Assembly: GCA_964603655.1 (NCBI GenBank)
Contig: CAZRVZ010000122.1
Coordinates: 1 to 42,480, forward strand
Reading direction: 5' to 3'
DNA length: 42,480 bases
Origin: JACPWY01 sp964603655
GTDB lineage: Bacteria; Bdellovibrionota; FAC87; UBA2466
This document shows, in pieces, positions 1 through 7,735 of this stretch; the stretch's first letter is position 1, and the number at the start of each line of letters is the position of its first letter. Made by a program: the position numbers and the translations under genes. Under the pieces are notes generated by a model. The model was not told the DNA's origin. It was given only the letters and a program-made list of their open reading frames with translations, and searched no databases.

Positions 1-1
1 C

Positions 2-742
2 GAAAAAAAAAGAATTCCTCTGTTGGCGGATGCCTGCCACTCGATCGGCGCGACCTACAAGGGCTCGGCTGTCGGTCTACTCGCGGAAATGACGGCCTTT
101 AGCTTTCACCCGGTTAAACAAATCACCACGGGTGAGGGGGGAATGATCGTGACTCAGTCCGATTCACTCGCTCGGCATCTTAGACAATTTCGAAATCACG
201 GGCTTACCACCGATGCGCGCAACCGGGAACTGCAGGGGGGGTGGGAATACGATATGGTTGACCTCGGTTTTAATTATCGCCTGTCGGATTTGCAATGCTC
301 ATTGGGGATTGCCCAATTAAGTCAGCTCACCGCATGGACCCAGCGCAGACGCCATATTGCGGCCAGATACCGCTCGGAATTGAAGGCTCCGCTCGTTTGT
401 TTGGATGAGTCGGAGGCCGGTCACAGTTACCATCTTTTTGTAGTGAGATTTAAGGGGGCTGCGGCGAGTGGCCGCGATGAGTTTATCCGGCGTTTGCGGT
501 CACGTGGAATCTTGGCCAATGTTCACTACAAACCGGTCTATTATCACTCCTACTACCAAAAATTATTGGGTGATAAAAAGGGATGCTGTCCGCAGGCGGA
601 GAGCGCTTTTGAAGAGATTGTTTCGTTACCGATGTTTCCCAAGATGACTGATCGCGAATTGGATTATGTTATTAAGAATGTGAATGAGGCGGTAATGCCG
701 GCCCAGGCGATTGAATCAGCCGTTGACGGTCAGCGGTTGTGA
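2..742 (+). CDS. pseC: PseC-type aminotransferase, 5' truncated by the window edge
   Basis: DegT/DnrJ/EryC1-family PLP-dependent sugar aminotransferase. In the Pse pathway PseC converts the 4-keto product of PseB to UDP-4-amino-4,6-dideoxy-AltNAc in the cytoplasm. The frame is open to the left edge, so the N-terminal part is missing. The visible part starts in the characteristic stretch ADACHSIG (the PLP-contacting Asp region). It continues to the Schiff-base lysine in FHPVKQITTGEGG (Lys codon at 116-118) and the conserved NYRLSDLQ segment. About 246 residues remain, compared with roughly 380-400 for the family. The TTG at 23 is not a real start because homology-like sequence extends upstream of it. 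Its 3' end overlaps the convergent pseB tail by 27 bp. The assignment as PseC rather than another DegT enzyme rests on the adjacent pseB, pseI and pseG. Confidence 0.88.
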   Translation, partial: EKKRIPLLADACHSIGATYKGSAVGLLAEMTAFSFHPVKQITTGEGGMIVTQSDSLARHLRQFRNHGLTTDARNRELQGGWEYDMVDLGFNYRLSDLQCSLGIAQLSQLTAWTQRRRHIAARYRSELKAPLVCLDESEAGHSYHLFVVRFKGAAASGRDEFIRRLRSRGILANVHYKPVYYHSYYQKLLGDKKGCCPQAESAFEEIVSLPMFPKMTDRELDYVIKNVNEAVMPAQAIESAVDGQRL

Positions 743-1756
743 CGAGGGTTCGATGGGTTCGGCAAGGGCCACCAGATCTCGCGCGGTCAGCCACTCGGTG
801 TTGGTGTTACTGGCATAACGGAATCCGTCCGGCACCGCTTTACCGGTGAGGTGTCCGCTGGTCTTAGAGAACTCGGCCGGGTGGATGACGAACATTTTAT
901 CGAGCTCGAGGGTGTTTCTGGACTCGTCCTCCGAAACCAACACCTCGTGCAGTTTTTCGCCGGGACGAATGCCAACATATTCTCGTTTGGAACTCGGAGC
1001 GAGAGCCTCAGCCAGGTCGTTGATTCTCATCGACGGGATCTTGGGAACAAAAACCTCTTCTCCGGCCATCACTTCCACACAGTGAATGACGAATCGTACT
1101 CCCTGTTCGAGTGTGATCCAAAAGCGAGTCATGCGCTCATCGGTTATCGTTAGTTTTCCTGTTTTTCGTTGATCCAGAAAAAGCGGGACGACGCTACCCC
1201 TGCTACCAACGACATTTCCATAGCGCACGCAGCTCATTCGCGTCTGGCCCCGTTTTGAGTAGGAATTGCCGTGAACGAAAAGCTTTTCGGCGCACAATTT
1301 TGTCGCCCCATAAAGATTGGCCGGATTGACCGCCTTGTCGGTAGAAAGCGCGATCACGCGCGGAACCCTCTGGTCTATAGCGGCATCCACGATGTTTCTT
1401 GCTCCGATTACATTGGTCAGAATCGCTTCGAATGGATTGTATTCGCAGGCGGGCACCTGTTTAAGTGCTGCCGCGTGAATGATGATATCGACGTCTCTGG
1501 CCGCTCTTTGAAGCCGAGCGGCGTCTCGCACATCACCGATGAAATAGCGCAGGCTCGAATGGTTGTACCCGCCGAGTCTCATTTCATGTTGTTTGAGCTC
1601 ATCGCGACTGAAGATGATAATTTTTTTGGGGGAGTACTCGTTGGTGAGGACCCTAACCAACGTTTTACCGAAGGACCCTGTACCACCGGTGATGAGTACG
1701 GATGCATTCTTCCAGCTGAAATTGGGCGCGCGATTGGAGTCATTGACGACTTGCAT
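716..1756 (-). CDS. pseB: UDP-N-acetylglucosamine 4,6-dehydratase (inverting), PseB
   Basis: First enzyme of Pse synthesis: it converts UDP-GlcNAc to the 4-keto-6-deoxy-L-arabino sugar that PseC uses. This is an extended-SDR, FlaA1/PseB-type protein of 346 aa. The NAD(P)-binding GGTGSFGK is at about residues 24-31. The STDKAVNPANLYGATK segment carries the family's TDK and YxxxK catalytic residues. The reading frame extends far upstream, but I choose the ATG at 1756. It has a good Shine-Dalgarno sequence (GGAG, about 5 nt upstream), and the upstream extension looks non-coding. The gene is transcribed against its neighbours and diverges from pseI across a 190-bp intergenic region. In most Pse loci pseB and pseC lie in the same direction, so this segment has been inverted or reassembled. 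Confidence 0.93.
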   Translation of the reverse strand: MQVVNDSNRAPNFSWKNASVLITGGTGSFGKTLVRVLTNEYSPKKIIIFSRDELKQHEMRLGGYNHSSLRYFIGDVRDAARLQRAARDVDIIIHAAALKQVPACEYNPFEAILTNVIGARNIVDAAIDQRVPRVIALSTDKAVNPANLYGATKLCAEKLFVHGNSYSKRGQTRMSCVRYGNVVGSRGSVVPLFLDQRKTGKLTITDERMTRFWITLEQGVRFVIHCVEVMAGEEVFVPKIPSMRINDLAEALAPSSKREYVGIRPGEKLHEVLVSEDESRNTLELDKMFVIHPAEFSKTSGHLTGKAVPDGFRYASNTNTEWLTARDLVALAEPIEPSSQPLTVNG

Positions 1757-1845
1757 AAAATCTCCGTGTGAGGGGAAGGTAAGGAGGCGTGAGGACCTAG
1801 TCCTTATTCTTATTTTAATCGATAACGCGACCGCCGTGTGCAAAA

Positions 1846-1876
1846 AAAACAGGTGACCCCGCGCGTAACCTGTTTT
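1846..1876. terminator. Inverted repeat between pseB and pseI, possible terminator or operator
   Basis: A perfect 9-bp inverted repeat (AAAACAGGT, then ACCTGTTTT) flanks a 13-nt GC-rich spacer. On the minus strand the right arm runs into eight T residues, which resembles an intrinsic terminator. On the plus strand only four T follow. It sits between divergent genes, where a terminator is unexpected, so it could instead insulate the two units or bind a regulator. The stem is AT-rich and its strength is uncertain. Confidence 0.4.
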
Positions 1877-1881
1877 ATTCC

Positions 1882-1910
1882 TTGCACCGAAATTTTTCGT
1901 GCGAGAAAAT
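1882..1910 (+). promoter_or_regulatory. Candidate promoter with internal operator-like repeat for pseI
   Basis: TTGCAC and GAAAAT are separated by 17 nt, each matching 4 of 6 bases of the sigma-70 consensus. Between them lies an imperfect inverted repeat, GCAC-c-GAAA / TTTC-GTGC (1884-1902), a place where a repressor could act. The pseI ATG is 37 nt downstream of the -10. This is a pattern match only. Confidence 0.3.
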
Positions 1911-1946
1911 AGAGTTACTTTCTTTTTTCCATTACGCCGACACACC

Positions 1947-3026
1947 ATGCCGTCCCAAAAACATCCGGATGAGATTACCTTTTCAGAGTCTTCTAGGTGC
2001 CACCATATCGGCACGGGTCATCCCGTTTTTCTTGTGGCCGAAATGTCGGGTAATCACAATTATTCGCTCGAACGGGCAAAGGCACTAATCGCCGTTGCCG
2101 CCGACGCCGGTGTCAACGCGGTAAAGATTCAAACGTACACTCCTGACACACTGACCATTGATTGCGATTTGGAGTGCTTTCAGGTGCGCGTGAATCCGCA
2201 ATGGAAGGGAGAGACGCTTTATTCACTTTACCAAAAGGCTCACACCCCGTGGGAGTGGCAGCCAAGCCTTATGGAATTTGCCAAACAGTGCGGGGTGCTT
2301 CTCTTTTCCACGCCGTTTGATGAGAGTGCCGTCGATTTTCTGGAAGGTTTAAAGGTTCCGTTGTATAAAATTGCATCCTTTGAATCGATGCACATCCCCC
2401 TGTTACGACGGGTGGGCCAGACAAAAAAACCGGTCATCCTTTCCCGCGGGCTGACGACTGAATCGGATTTGAAGCTCGCCATCGAAACCTTAAAACAAAG
2501 TGGGTGCCCCCAACTGGCCGTTCTGCATTGTGTCAGTTCGTACCCGGCGAATCCATCGCAGATGAATTTGAAAACAATTCCGACTCTGGCACAGCGGTTC
2601 AATGTGACGGTCGGGCTTTCGGATCACACGTTAGGGATCGAGTCATCGATTGCGGCGGTCGCTCTAGGGGCCACGATTATCGAAAAGCATTTCACGCTAA
2701 AACGGTCCGATGGAGGCCCGGATGCAGCATTTTCGCTCGAAGCTGAAGAACTCAAAGCGTGGGTGACGGCCATTCGCAACACGGAGCTTGCATTAGGTGA
2801 GTCGACCTTTGAGTTCGATGAAAGGCAAAAAGAGAATATTATTTTCAAGCGTTCGATCTTCGTCATTCAATCGCTCAAACGAGGGGAACGCCTGTCCTTG
2901 GAAAACGTTCGCATTATTCGCCCTGGCCACGGGCTTTCTCCGCGTCATTTTGACAGCGTGATCGGAAGGTGCGCAAAGGTCGATATTATCCGGGGTACTC
3001 CGCTTGATTGGGACCTTATCGAATGA
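1947..3026 (+). CDS. pseI: Pseudaminic acid synthase, PseI
   Basis: NeuB-family synthase that condenses phosphoenolpyruvate with 2,4-diacetamido-2,4,6-trideoxy-L-altrose to give Pse. The 359-aa length is typical. The N-terminal TIM-barrel NeuB domain begins at FLVAEMSGNHNYSLERA and includes VKIQTY, KIASFE, HCVSSYP and GLSDHTLG. The C-terminal antifreeze-like SAF domain starts near FKRSIFVIQ and runs through RPGHGLSP to the end. The ATG at 1947 is preferred over an in-frame start 48 nt upstream because the extension has no family resemblance. The stop overlaps the pseG start as ATGA, so translation of the two is probably coupled. It could act on a formylated rather than acetylated precursor, given the formyltransferase two genes downstream. 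Confidence 0.93.
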   Translation: MPSQKHPDEITFSESSRCHHIGTGHPVFLVAEMSGNHNYSLERAKALIAVAADAGVNAVKIQTYTPDTLTIDCDLECFQVRVNPQWKGETLYSLYQKAHTPWEWQPSLMEFAKQCGVLLFSTPFDESAVDFLEGLKVPLYKIASFESMHIPLLRRVGQTKKPVILSRGLTTESDLKLAIETLKQSGCPQLAVLHCVSSYPANPSQMNLKTIPTLAQRFNVTVGLSDHTLGIESSIAAVALGATIIEKHFTLKRSDGGPDAAFSLEAEELKAWVTAIRNTELALGESTFEFDERQKENIIFKRSIFVIQSLKRGERLSLENVRIIRPGHGLSPRHFDSVIGRCAKVDIIRGTPLDWDLIE

Positions 3027-4207
3027 ACCCCGCGTGGATCATTCGCAGTGACGGCGGCACTATCCGGACCATGGGTGGTGTGGAAAAAATAGCTTCCGGA
3101 CACCTGATGCGGATGCTTAATATTGCGCGAAAGTGGCGCACACTTGAGAGAGTAGTCCATTTAGTTATCAATCACGGTTGCGAAGGCGTGAATAGTTTTC
3201 TGGATCGCTACCAAATGATTGGTTGCGAAATAGTAAAAACATCGGCAGGCATTTCTAACTCTACCGATGATGCACTCGAGTTGGCGCGGATCGCATCCCA
3301 AGCCGGTGCCGCTGTAATTTATCTGGACGGGTATCATTTTGGTTCGAGTTATCAGCGCCAGGTTTACGAGAGCGGTAGCCCGCTTATCCCGCTGGTTGTC
3401 CAGGACGATACCGGAAGCGAGGCGCCCTATTTTGCAAATCTCATTGTGGGCGGCCACGTTCATGCCCCCGGACTTAATTACAATGCGCCCGAAACGACGC
3501 GTTTACTTCTTGGTGCGACTTACGCGCTCATAGCCGATGAGGTCAAACGGCTCAATGTGCCTAGGCAGGTTCCTCAGTTGGCCACACATCTGCTCGTTTC
3601 GCTCGGGAGCTGTGACTATTTGGCAGATACCGAAAAGTGTTTGAACGGATTAAGGCGCCTTGATTTATCAACGGAAATCAATCGATGGCTTGGGTCATTG
3701 GAGATTGCGGTTGTGATCGGTGCCAATAACCCAAGAGTGAGTGAGATAGATTTGTGCGCAAAATCGCTCTCTGCCGAGCGAGCGTGTCGCATTACCGTGT
3801 ATCGCGATCTTCCAAGCCTATCAAATCTGATGGAGTGGGCCGATATAGCCTTCAGTGCCACCGGGGGGACCGTGCTCGAGCTGCTCTGTGCCGGGGTTCC
3901 AGTGGCGCTACAGATTGTTCACCCGGTTCAGGTGGAGATCGCAAAAAAAATGGTTGATTTAGAGCTGTGCGAGCTTGTGGGCGACTCTCAAAACCTAAGC
4001 CGTGAGCAGTGCGAGGTGATGGAGAATAGAATTGGTCAGTCACTGTTTGACCTGGCTCGAAGTCCGGACCGGCGCGGGAAATATATCCGTCTCGGTCAAA
4101 AGGAGATTGACGGTAGAGGGGTCGATCGTGTCTGCGAGGCAATCGACCGAATGGTTGAAATGAGGGGCATCCATGAACGTGCTTTTGCGTTCCCCGTATC
4201 CAGATAG
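3023..4207 (+). CDS. pseG: UDP-2,4-diacetamido-2,4,6-trideoxy-altrose hydrolase, PseG
   Basis: GT-B-fold hydrolase that removes UDP before PseI acts. The protein is 394 aa. The N-terminus IIRSDGG...SGHLMRMLNIA matches the family pattern RxD...GxGHxMR, with catalytic-type His27. The C-terminal half has FSATGGTVLELLCAGVPVALQI, the nucleotide-sugar loop typical of MurG/PseG-like proteins. The segment between RSDGG and SGH is about ten residues longer than the usual short loop. I chose ATG at 3023, which overlaps the pseI stop (ATGA). An ATG 15 nt upstream is in frame but lies inside pseI. The 3' end overlaps the next gene by 35 nt, implying co-translation. Confidence 0.88.
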   Translation: MNPAWIIRSDGGTIRTMGGVEKIASGHLMRMLNIARKWRTLERVVHLVINHGCEGVNSFLDRYQMIGCEIVKTSAGISNSTDDALELARIASQAGAAVIYLDGYHFGSSYQRQVYESGSPLIPLVVQDDTGSEAPYFANLIVGGHVHAPGLNYNAPETTRLLLGATYALIADEVKRLNVPRQVPQLATHLLVSLGSCDYLADTEKCLNGLRRLDLSTEINRWLGSLEIAVVIGANNPRVSEIDLCAKSLSAERACRITVYRDLPSLSNLMEWADIAFSATGGTVLELLCAGVPVALQIVHPVQVEIAKKMVDLELCELVGDSQNLSREQCEVMENRIGQSLFDLARSPDRRGKYIRLGQKEIDGRGVDRVCEAIDRMVEMRGIHERAFAFPVSR

Positions 4208-4763
4208 TTTACGAAAAATAATGGTGGAAAACGGGGACACCGTGGATGTGTCCGATTCTCGGCTGTCTCCAGATGCAAAAATCGAACAGGATTATGTGGT
4301 GAGTTTTGGCTATGGCCACATCCTCAAGGGGCCGCTATTAGACAATTTTGCGAAGCGAATTCTAAACCTTCACATCTCTCTTCTTCCGTGGAACCGGGGG
4401 TGCGACCCGAACTTTTGGAGTTTTTTTGATGAAACACCCAAGGGGGTCACCCTTCACTTTATTGATTCGGGTATCGATACCGGAGAGATCGTCATGCAAC
4501 ATGAAGTAAATTTCTCAGACAACGAGACTCTGGCCAGTTCGTATGCTGAGCTTTGGCGCGCAGCCGTCGTTCTATTTTCAAAGGCTTGGCCAAACATTCG
4601 CAAGGGGTGCGTACCTGCGACCTTGCAATCGGGTACTGGGAGTTTCCATAAACGGGGTGAGCTCAATCCCTATTTTTCTCAATTATCCTCGGGGTGGAAT
4701 ACGTCTGCTCGTGAACTGATCCAACTGGGGCGAAAGGTTCGAAGGGCGCGTTTGGCTTCCTAG
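4173..4763 (+). CDS. Formyltransferase-family protein in the Pse operon
   Basis: Short (196 aa) member of the N10-formyltetrahydrofolate-dependent formyltransferase fold (GART/FMT superfamily). Catalytic-type residues are visible: Asn65 and His67 in NLHISLLPWNRG, and Asp102 in DSGIDTGEIV. It lacks the C-terminal domain of Met-tRNA formyltransferase, and its N-terminal nucleotide-binding half is abbreviated. Sugar N-formyltransferases of this fold formylate amino groups on nucleotide-activated amino sugars. Here the likely substrate is the 4-amino group made by PseC, or a related Pse intermediate, which would give an N-formyl Pse variant. It overlaps pseG by 35 nt and ends 5 nt from a convergent gene. 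The fold is confident; the substrate is an inference. Confidence 0.75.
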   Translation: MNVLLRSPYPDSLRKIMVENGDTVDVSDSRLSPDAKIEQDYVVSFGYGHILKGPLLDNFAKRILNLHISLLPWNRGCDPNFWSFFDETPKGVTLHFIDSGIDTGEIVMQHEVNFSDNETLASSYAELWRAAVVLFSKAWPNIRKGCVPATLQSGTGSFHKRGELNPYFSQLSSGWNTSARELIQLGRKVRRARLAS

Positions 4764-4768
4764 CCTGA

Positions 4769-6103
4769 CTAGCAGTCGGAAAGCAGACCCTTAGAGCGCA
4801 ACGTTTGGGCAATTTCGCTGAGATCCAGAATGGAGCACTGGGCGCGCTGGGCGATGGAGAGTAGATCGTGCTGGCCATCGGACAGGTTTAAGAGCCATTG
4901 CATTTTTCTGATGAATTCGGACGCCAACTTTCCGCCGAGCGTGGGGTACAATTGATACTTGCAGAGCATTGGCTCTCCATTCCAAATCGTATTTCGAAAA
5001 CTGGTATTTTTTTCCAGGGATAGAATAATCCGCAGGTACATTTCAATACTCGTTTTGAGAGCTGGAAATGAGATGAGCGATTTATTGTCGTCCGACGTGT
5101 GGTACTCAGGATAAGTGGTGTAGGGCCCTCTCATGAGTGAAGCGATCGGCAACCTAAACCCTGGGGAAGAGTACTGGCGTTCATCGGAACCGGATGGAAA
5201 AAACTCCACTGCGCTATAGGCATTGCCGCTGCTCGATAGCTCGAGCGTTGACAGTCTGTCGATTAGGGCATCCCCCGCAAGTGTTCGCTTGAATGTAAAG
5301 GGCTGATCCAGTCCGCAACAGGTTATGACAAATCCGGCCCGTACCGTTTTTTTAAGTTCATCCCCATGGGCCTTCAGGTAGCACAGTGCGCCTATGGTTT
5401 CCGGTGCTACCACCAATCGATAGGAAAAACGCCGGTGGGGAAGTTGGGAGAGCGCCTTTATGACATGGGTGGCAACGAGCGGCCCAGACAGTTCATTATT
5501 GGCCATCGACGGGTGACAAAGGTAGGTACTTAGGAGTACCTGACCGGATTCAGAACCGCCTTGATCCGTTGCGGGCAAAACGGTGTCGCCGTAAGTCAGA
5601 GCGCCGGGACGAAGCGTAGAGTCGATTCTGACCCGATACCTTCCTGGTTTCAGTGATTGGCGCTGTTTATGGCTGAGGCAAAACCCCCAACGCCTTTCGT
5701 AATAGCTGGTGACATACGGGATGGCTTCGGGGCGTTCCGGCAACGAGTGCAGGTGAGGTTGTAACTCGGCCAGCGTCATTTCGCCATTAAAGGGAATAGA
5801 GTAATTCACGACATGCAAATTGTTATGCCCAAAATCAACGAGTCGTTTCCCAGTTTCATCATCGATAAACGCATTTTCAATGTTCCACTCATCAGGAACG
5901 GTCCAGTCGAAAACCCGGGTCCCGGTGGGGACCTCGGTCAATTGGAGCGGAACGATCTCGGTTAGGATCGAAAGCGAGCGGCGCAGTCCACTTCCTGTAA
6001 TGCTGCGACAAATTGGCCAAAGCGCGTCGAAGGTGCGCCGGAGAGTGTCAACACCTGGTAGTTGAGAGGCAATCCAATCCAGCGCGGTATGATGAGTTTC
6101 CAC
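4769..6103 (-). CDS. DUF4910 aminopeptidase-like (M28-type) protein with C-terminal winged helix
   Basis: 444-aa protein matching the DUF4910/DUF2172 group often found in surface-polysaccharide loci. The start has the characteristic LWPICRSITGSGLR, then GTRVFDWTVPDEWNI and NLHVVNYSIP. A peptidase-like core follows (LLSTYLCHPSMANNELSGP, then VAPETIGALCYL and a late YPEYHTSDDN), which carries probable metal-ligand His, Glu and Asp residues. The last 80 residues look like a small winged-helix module. I favour GTG at 6103, which has GAGG 5 nt upstream. A GTG at 6136 is possible, but a TATACT element (6143-6148) lies so close that it would be nearly leaderless. No reaction is firmly known; hydrolysis of an N-acyl or peptide bond on a glycan precursor is conceivable. 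It is convergent with the formyltransferase and divergent from the reductase. Confidence 0.8.
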   Translation of the reverse strand: METHHTALDWIASQLPGVDTLRRTFDALWPICRSITGSGLRRSLSILTEIVPLQLTEVPTGTRVFDWTVPDEWNIENAFIDDETGKRLVDFGHNNLHVVNYSIPFNGEMTLAELQPHLHSLPERPEAIPYVTSYYERRWGFCLSHKQRQSLKPGRYRVRIDSTLRPGALTYGDTVLPATDQGGSESGQVLLSTYLCHPSMANNELSGPLVATHVIKALSQLPHRRFSYRLVVAPETIGALCYLKAHGDELKKTVRAGFVITCCGLDQPFTFKRTLAGDALIDRLSTLELSSSGNAYSAVEFFPSGSDERQYSSPGFRLPIASLMRGPYTTYPEYHTSDDNKSLISFPALKTSIEMYLRIILSLEKNTSFRNTIWNGEPMLCKYQLYPTLGGKLASEFIRKMQWLLNLSDGQHDLLSIAQRAQCSILDLSEIAQTLRSKGLLSDC

Positions 6104-6142
6104 GGACGCCTCTAAGTGTATCGGCGATTCGATCACAATTCG

Positions 6143-6150
6143 AGTATAAT
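6143..6150. promoter_or_regulatory. Overlapping divergent -10 elements between the DUF4910 gene and the aldo/keto reductase gene
   Basis: On the plus strand TATAAT lies at 6145-6150, and on the minus strand TATACT is read from 6148 to 6143. They would drive the reductase and DUF4910 genes respectively, and because they overlap the two units should compete for polymerase. No good -35 was found for either. Confidence 0.4.
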
Positions 6151-6157
6151 TAAAAAA

Positions 6158-6177
6158 GAGCCTGGCTTCGCCGGCTC
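6158..6177. terminator. Short GC-rich hairpin, terminator-like on the minus strand
   Basis: GAGCC-t-GGC / GCC-GGCTC forms an 8-bp stem with a one-base bulge and a TTC loop. On the minus strand it is followed by six T, like an intrinsic terminator. On the plus strand it would sit at the very 5' end of the reductase transcript, where it might protect the mRNA. Confidence 0.4.
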
Positions 6178-6207
6178 AAACAATTCAACTTCTATGAATC
6201 GAGCCCT

Positions 6208-7122
6208 ATGTTCAGCGAAAAACCGATCGTTTTAGGAACGGCGCAGTTTGGGATGCGGTACGGCCTGCTAAACTCTGACGGCCCTCCAGAGGAATCTGAA
6301 GTTCTGGAAATCCTTACCTTGGCGTCGGAGCTGGAAATAGGTGATTTGGACACGGCCCCGAGCTATGGCCGCTCCGAGGCGGTGTTGGGGCGCAGTTTCA
6401 AAAAAATGGGGAAGGCATTTCGCGTCATTACGAAAGTTCCTGAAATCGGTGATCGCCCGTTACGGGTGGTGATGGAGTCGGCCATTGAGTCGTGTCTGCG
6501 GCTACAAATGGATTCGGTGGACACAGTTCTGCTCCATTCTTCATTCGATCTAATTGGGCCGAAAGCCGACACTGTTTTTGAGACGCTCCTTGGGCTTAAA
6601 ACGAGCGGAATTTGTCGCAGGGTGGGGGTATCGCTAAGGTCCCTGGATCACTTGAGAGCAGTTCAGCGGTTTCCCGTGGACGTTATTCAGTTGCCCTGCA
6701 ATGTCTTTGATCAGCGCCTTTTGGAGGAGAAAATCGGGGTGGGGATCCAAATTCACGTGCGGTCCCCTTTTTTGCAGGGGCTACTGCTCCAGGATTCCAA
6801 ACGAATCACGGGGTACTTCGAGTCGCTCAGCGAAAAATTTAGTGAACTCGATCGTCTCTGCGAATTGTGGAATACCTCGCGAGCCCAGGTCGCGTTGAAC
6901 TATGTCAAATTAGTCAAGCAGACGGGCGCGGTGGTTTTGGGTGTGATCGATGCCCATCAACTCAGGGAAAATTGCCATTTTTGGAAAGAGGAGCCGTTTG
7001 GATCGCTAGAGGACTATCTGCCTTTCGCCGTGGAGGATAAGCGGTTCGTCGATCCGTCTCGATGGCCATTGCAGTGGCCGTTGCAGTCGCCGGTGGCAGA
7101 TAAAAAAGCGTATGATCATTGA
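6208..7122 (+). CDS. Aldo/keto reductase
   Basis: NADPH-dependent AKR-superfamily TIM-barrel reductase of 304 aa. The catalytic tetrad is visible: Asp48 and Tyr53 in DTAPSYG, Lys76 in ITKVPE, and His110 in LLHSS. LGTAQFGMRYG at the N-terminus is the family's opening strand. AKRs of this subgroup recur in nonulosonic-acid and other glycan loci, where they may reduce a keto-sugar or aldehyde. The real substrate is unknown. The gene starts a new plus-strand unit after a likely promoter at 6145. Its 3' end carries a 12-bp direct repeat (7063-7086) that duplicates WPLQ. It overlaps the next gene by 11 nt. Confidence 0.85.
   Translation: MFSEKPIVLGTAQFGMRYGLLNSDGPPEESEVLEILTLASELEIGDLDTAPSYGRSEAVLGRSFKKMGKAFRVITKVPEIGDRPLRVVMESAIESCLRLQMDSVDTVLLHSSFDLIGPKADTVFETLLGLKTSGICRRVGVSLRSLDHLRAVQRFPVDVIQLPCNVFDQRLLEEKIGVGIQIHVRSPFLQGLLLQDSKRITGYFESLSEKFSELDRLCELWNTSRAQVALNYVKLVKQTGAVVLGVIDAHQLRENCHFWKEEPFGSLEDYLPFAVEDKRFVDPSRWPLQWPLQSPVADKKAYDH
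7063..7086 (+). repeat. Two 12-bp direct repeats near the 3' end of the reductase gene
   Basis: TGGCCATTGCAG and TGGCCGTTGCAG lie in tandem in frame, giving WPLQWPLQ in the C-terminal tail, 36 nt before the stop. Confidence 0.8.
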
Positions 7123-7735
7123 ACGCCAACATTCCGGGCTACCCACTATTCGAACCCGCCGCCTCGTGCTCAGGGCACTGGGTACAGAGCACATCACACC
7201 GGAATATGAACATTGGCTCAATGACCCCGCAGTCAATCAGTTCTTGGAAATTCGTTTTGAGCGGCAGACTCGGGCGAAGATGGAAATTTTTCTGCGCGAG
7301 AAGGCCCAGCATATCGATACGAGCAAACATTTCGGTGTTTTCGACGAGGATGGTCAAAGGCTGGTCGGTACGGTGAGTAGCCCGACGGTGAATCTTCACC
7401 ACCTATCGGCGGATGTTTCATTTGTGATTGGCCACTCAGAGGCCAGTGGAAAACATTATGCCACCGAGGCTGTTCATGCGCTCGTTTATTACTTAATATA
7501 CGAGTGCCAAATCCAGCATTTGCATGCCGGCTATTACGAAGGGCATGTGGCATCGGCTCGTGTTTTAACCTCGAATGGTTTTAGAATCGAGGGCCAGATG
7601 CGCAGTCATTATGTTTCTGACGGGATGCGATTAAATCGCGTATTGGTCGGTCTTCTGGCGTCGGAATTTACTCCGAATGAAAAGTGGCTAGGCCCGCTCT
7701 CACCGCTAGCCTCGGGAATAAGGGGAAAAACGTGA
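7112..7735 (+). CDS. pseH: GNAT N-acetyltransferase, PseH-like
   Basis: GNAT-fold acetyltransferase of the RimJ/RimL type, 207 aa. It opens with IRTRRLVLRALGTEHI..YEHWLNDPAVNQFLEIRF, close to the style of PseH/FlmH. The acetyl-CoA pyrophosphate loop is GHSEASGKHYATEAV, followed by ASARVLTSNGFRIEG. PseH acetylates the 4-amino group of UDP-4-amino-4,6-dideoxy-AltNAc using acetyl-CoA. The pathway position fits, since the other Pse genes lie on either side. The start overlaps the reductase gene by 11 nt, and the stop overlaps the next start as GTGA. A formyltransferase for a possibly identical position is also encoded, so the two may compete or act on different sugars. Confidence 0.78.
   Translation: MIIERQHSGLPTIRTRRLVLRALGTEHITPEYEHWLNDPAVNQFLEIRFERQTRAKMEIFLREKAQHIDTSKHFGVFDEDGQRLVGTVSSPTVNLHHLSADVSFVIGHSEASGKHYATEAVHALVYYLIYECQIQHLHAGYYEGHVASARVLTSNGFRIEGQMRSHYVSDGMRLNRVLVGLLASEFTPNEKWLGPLSPLASGIRGKT

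Noticed and set aside
1271..1771. Open frame of 166 codons on the plus strand
   Set aside because: It is antisense to pseB, which has clear family motifs; the translated product shows no domain pattern.
716..2014. Longer pseB with an 86-residue N-terminal extension
   Set aside because: The extension overlaps the divergent pseI start, lacks family likeness, and the ATG at 1756 has a good ribosome-binding site.
6194..6235. 14-codon upstream ORF overlapping the aldo/keto reductase start
   Set aside because: No Shine-Dalgarno sequence precedes it and it ends well inside the gene; likely chance.
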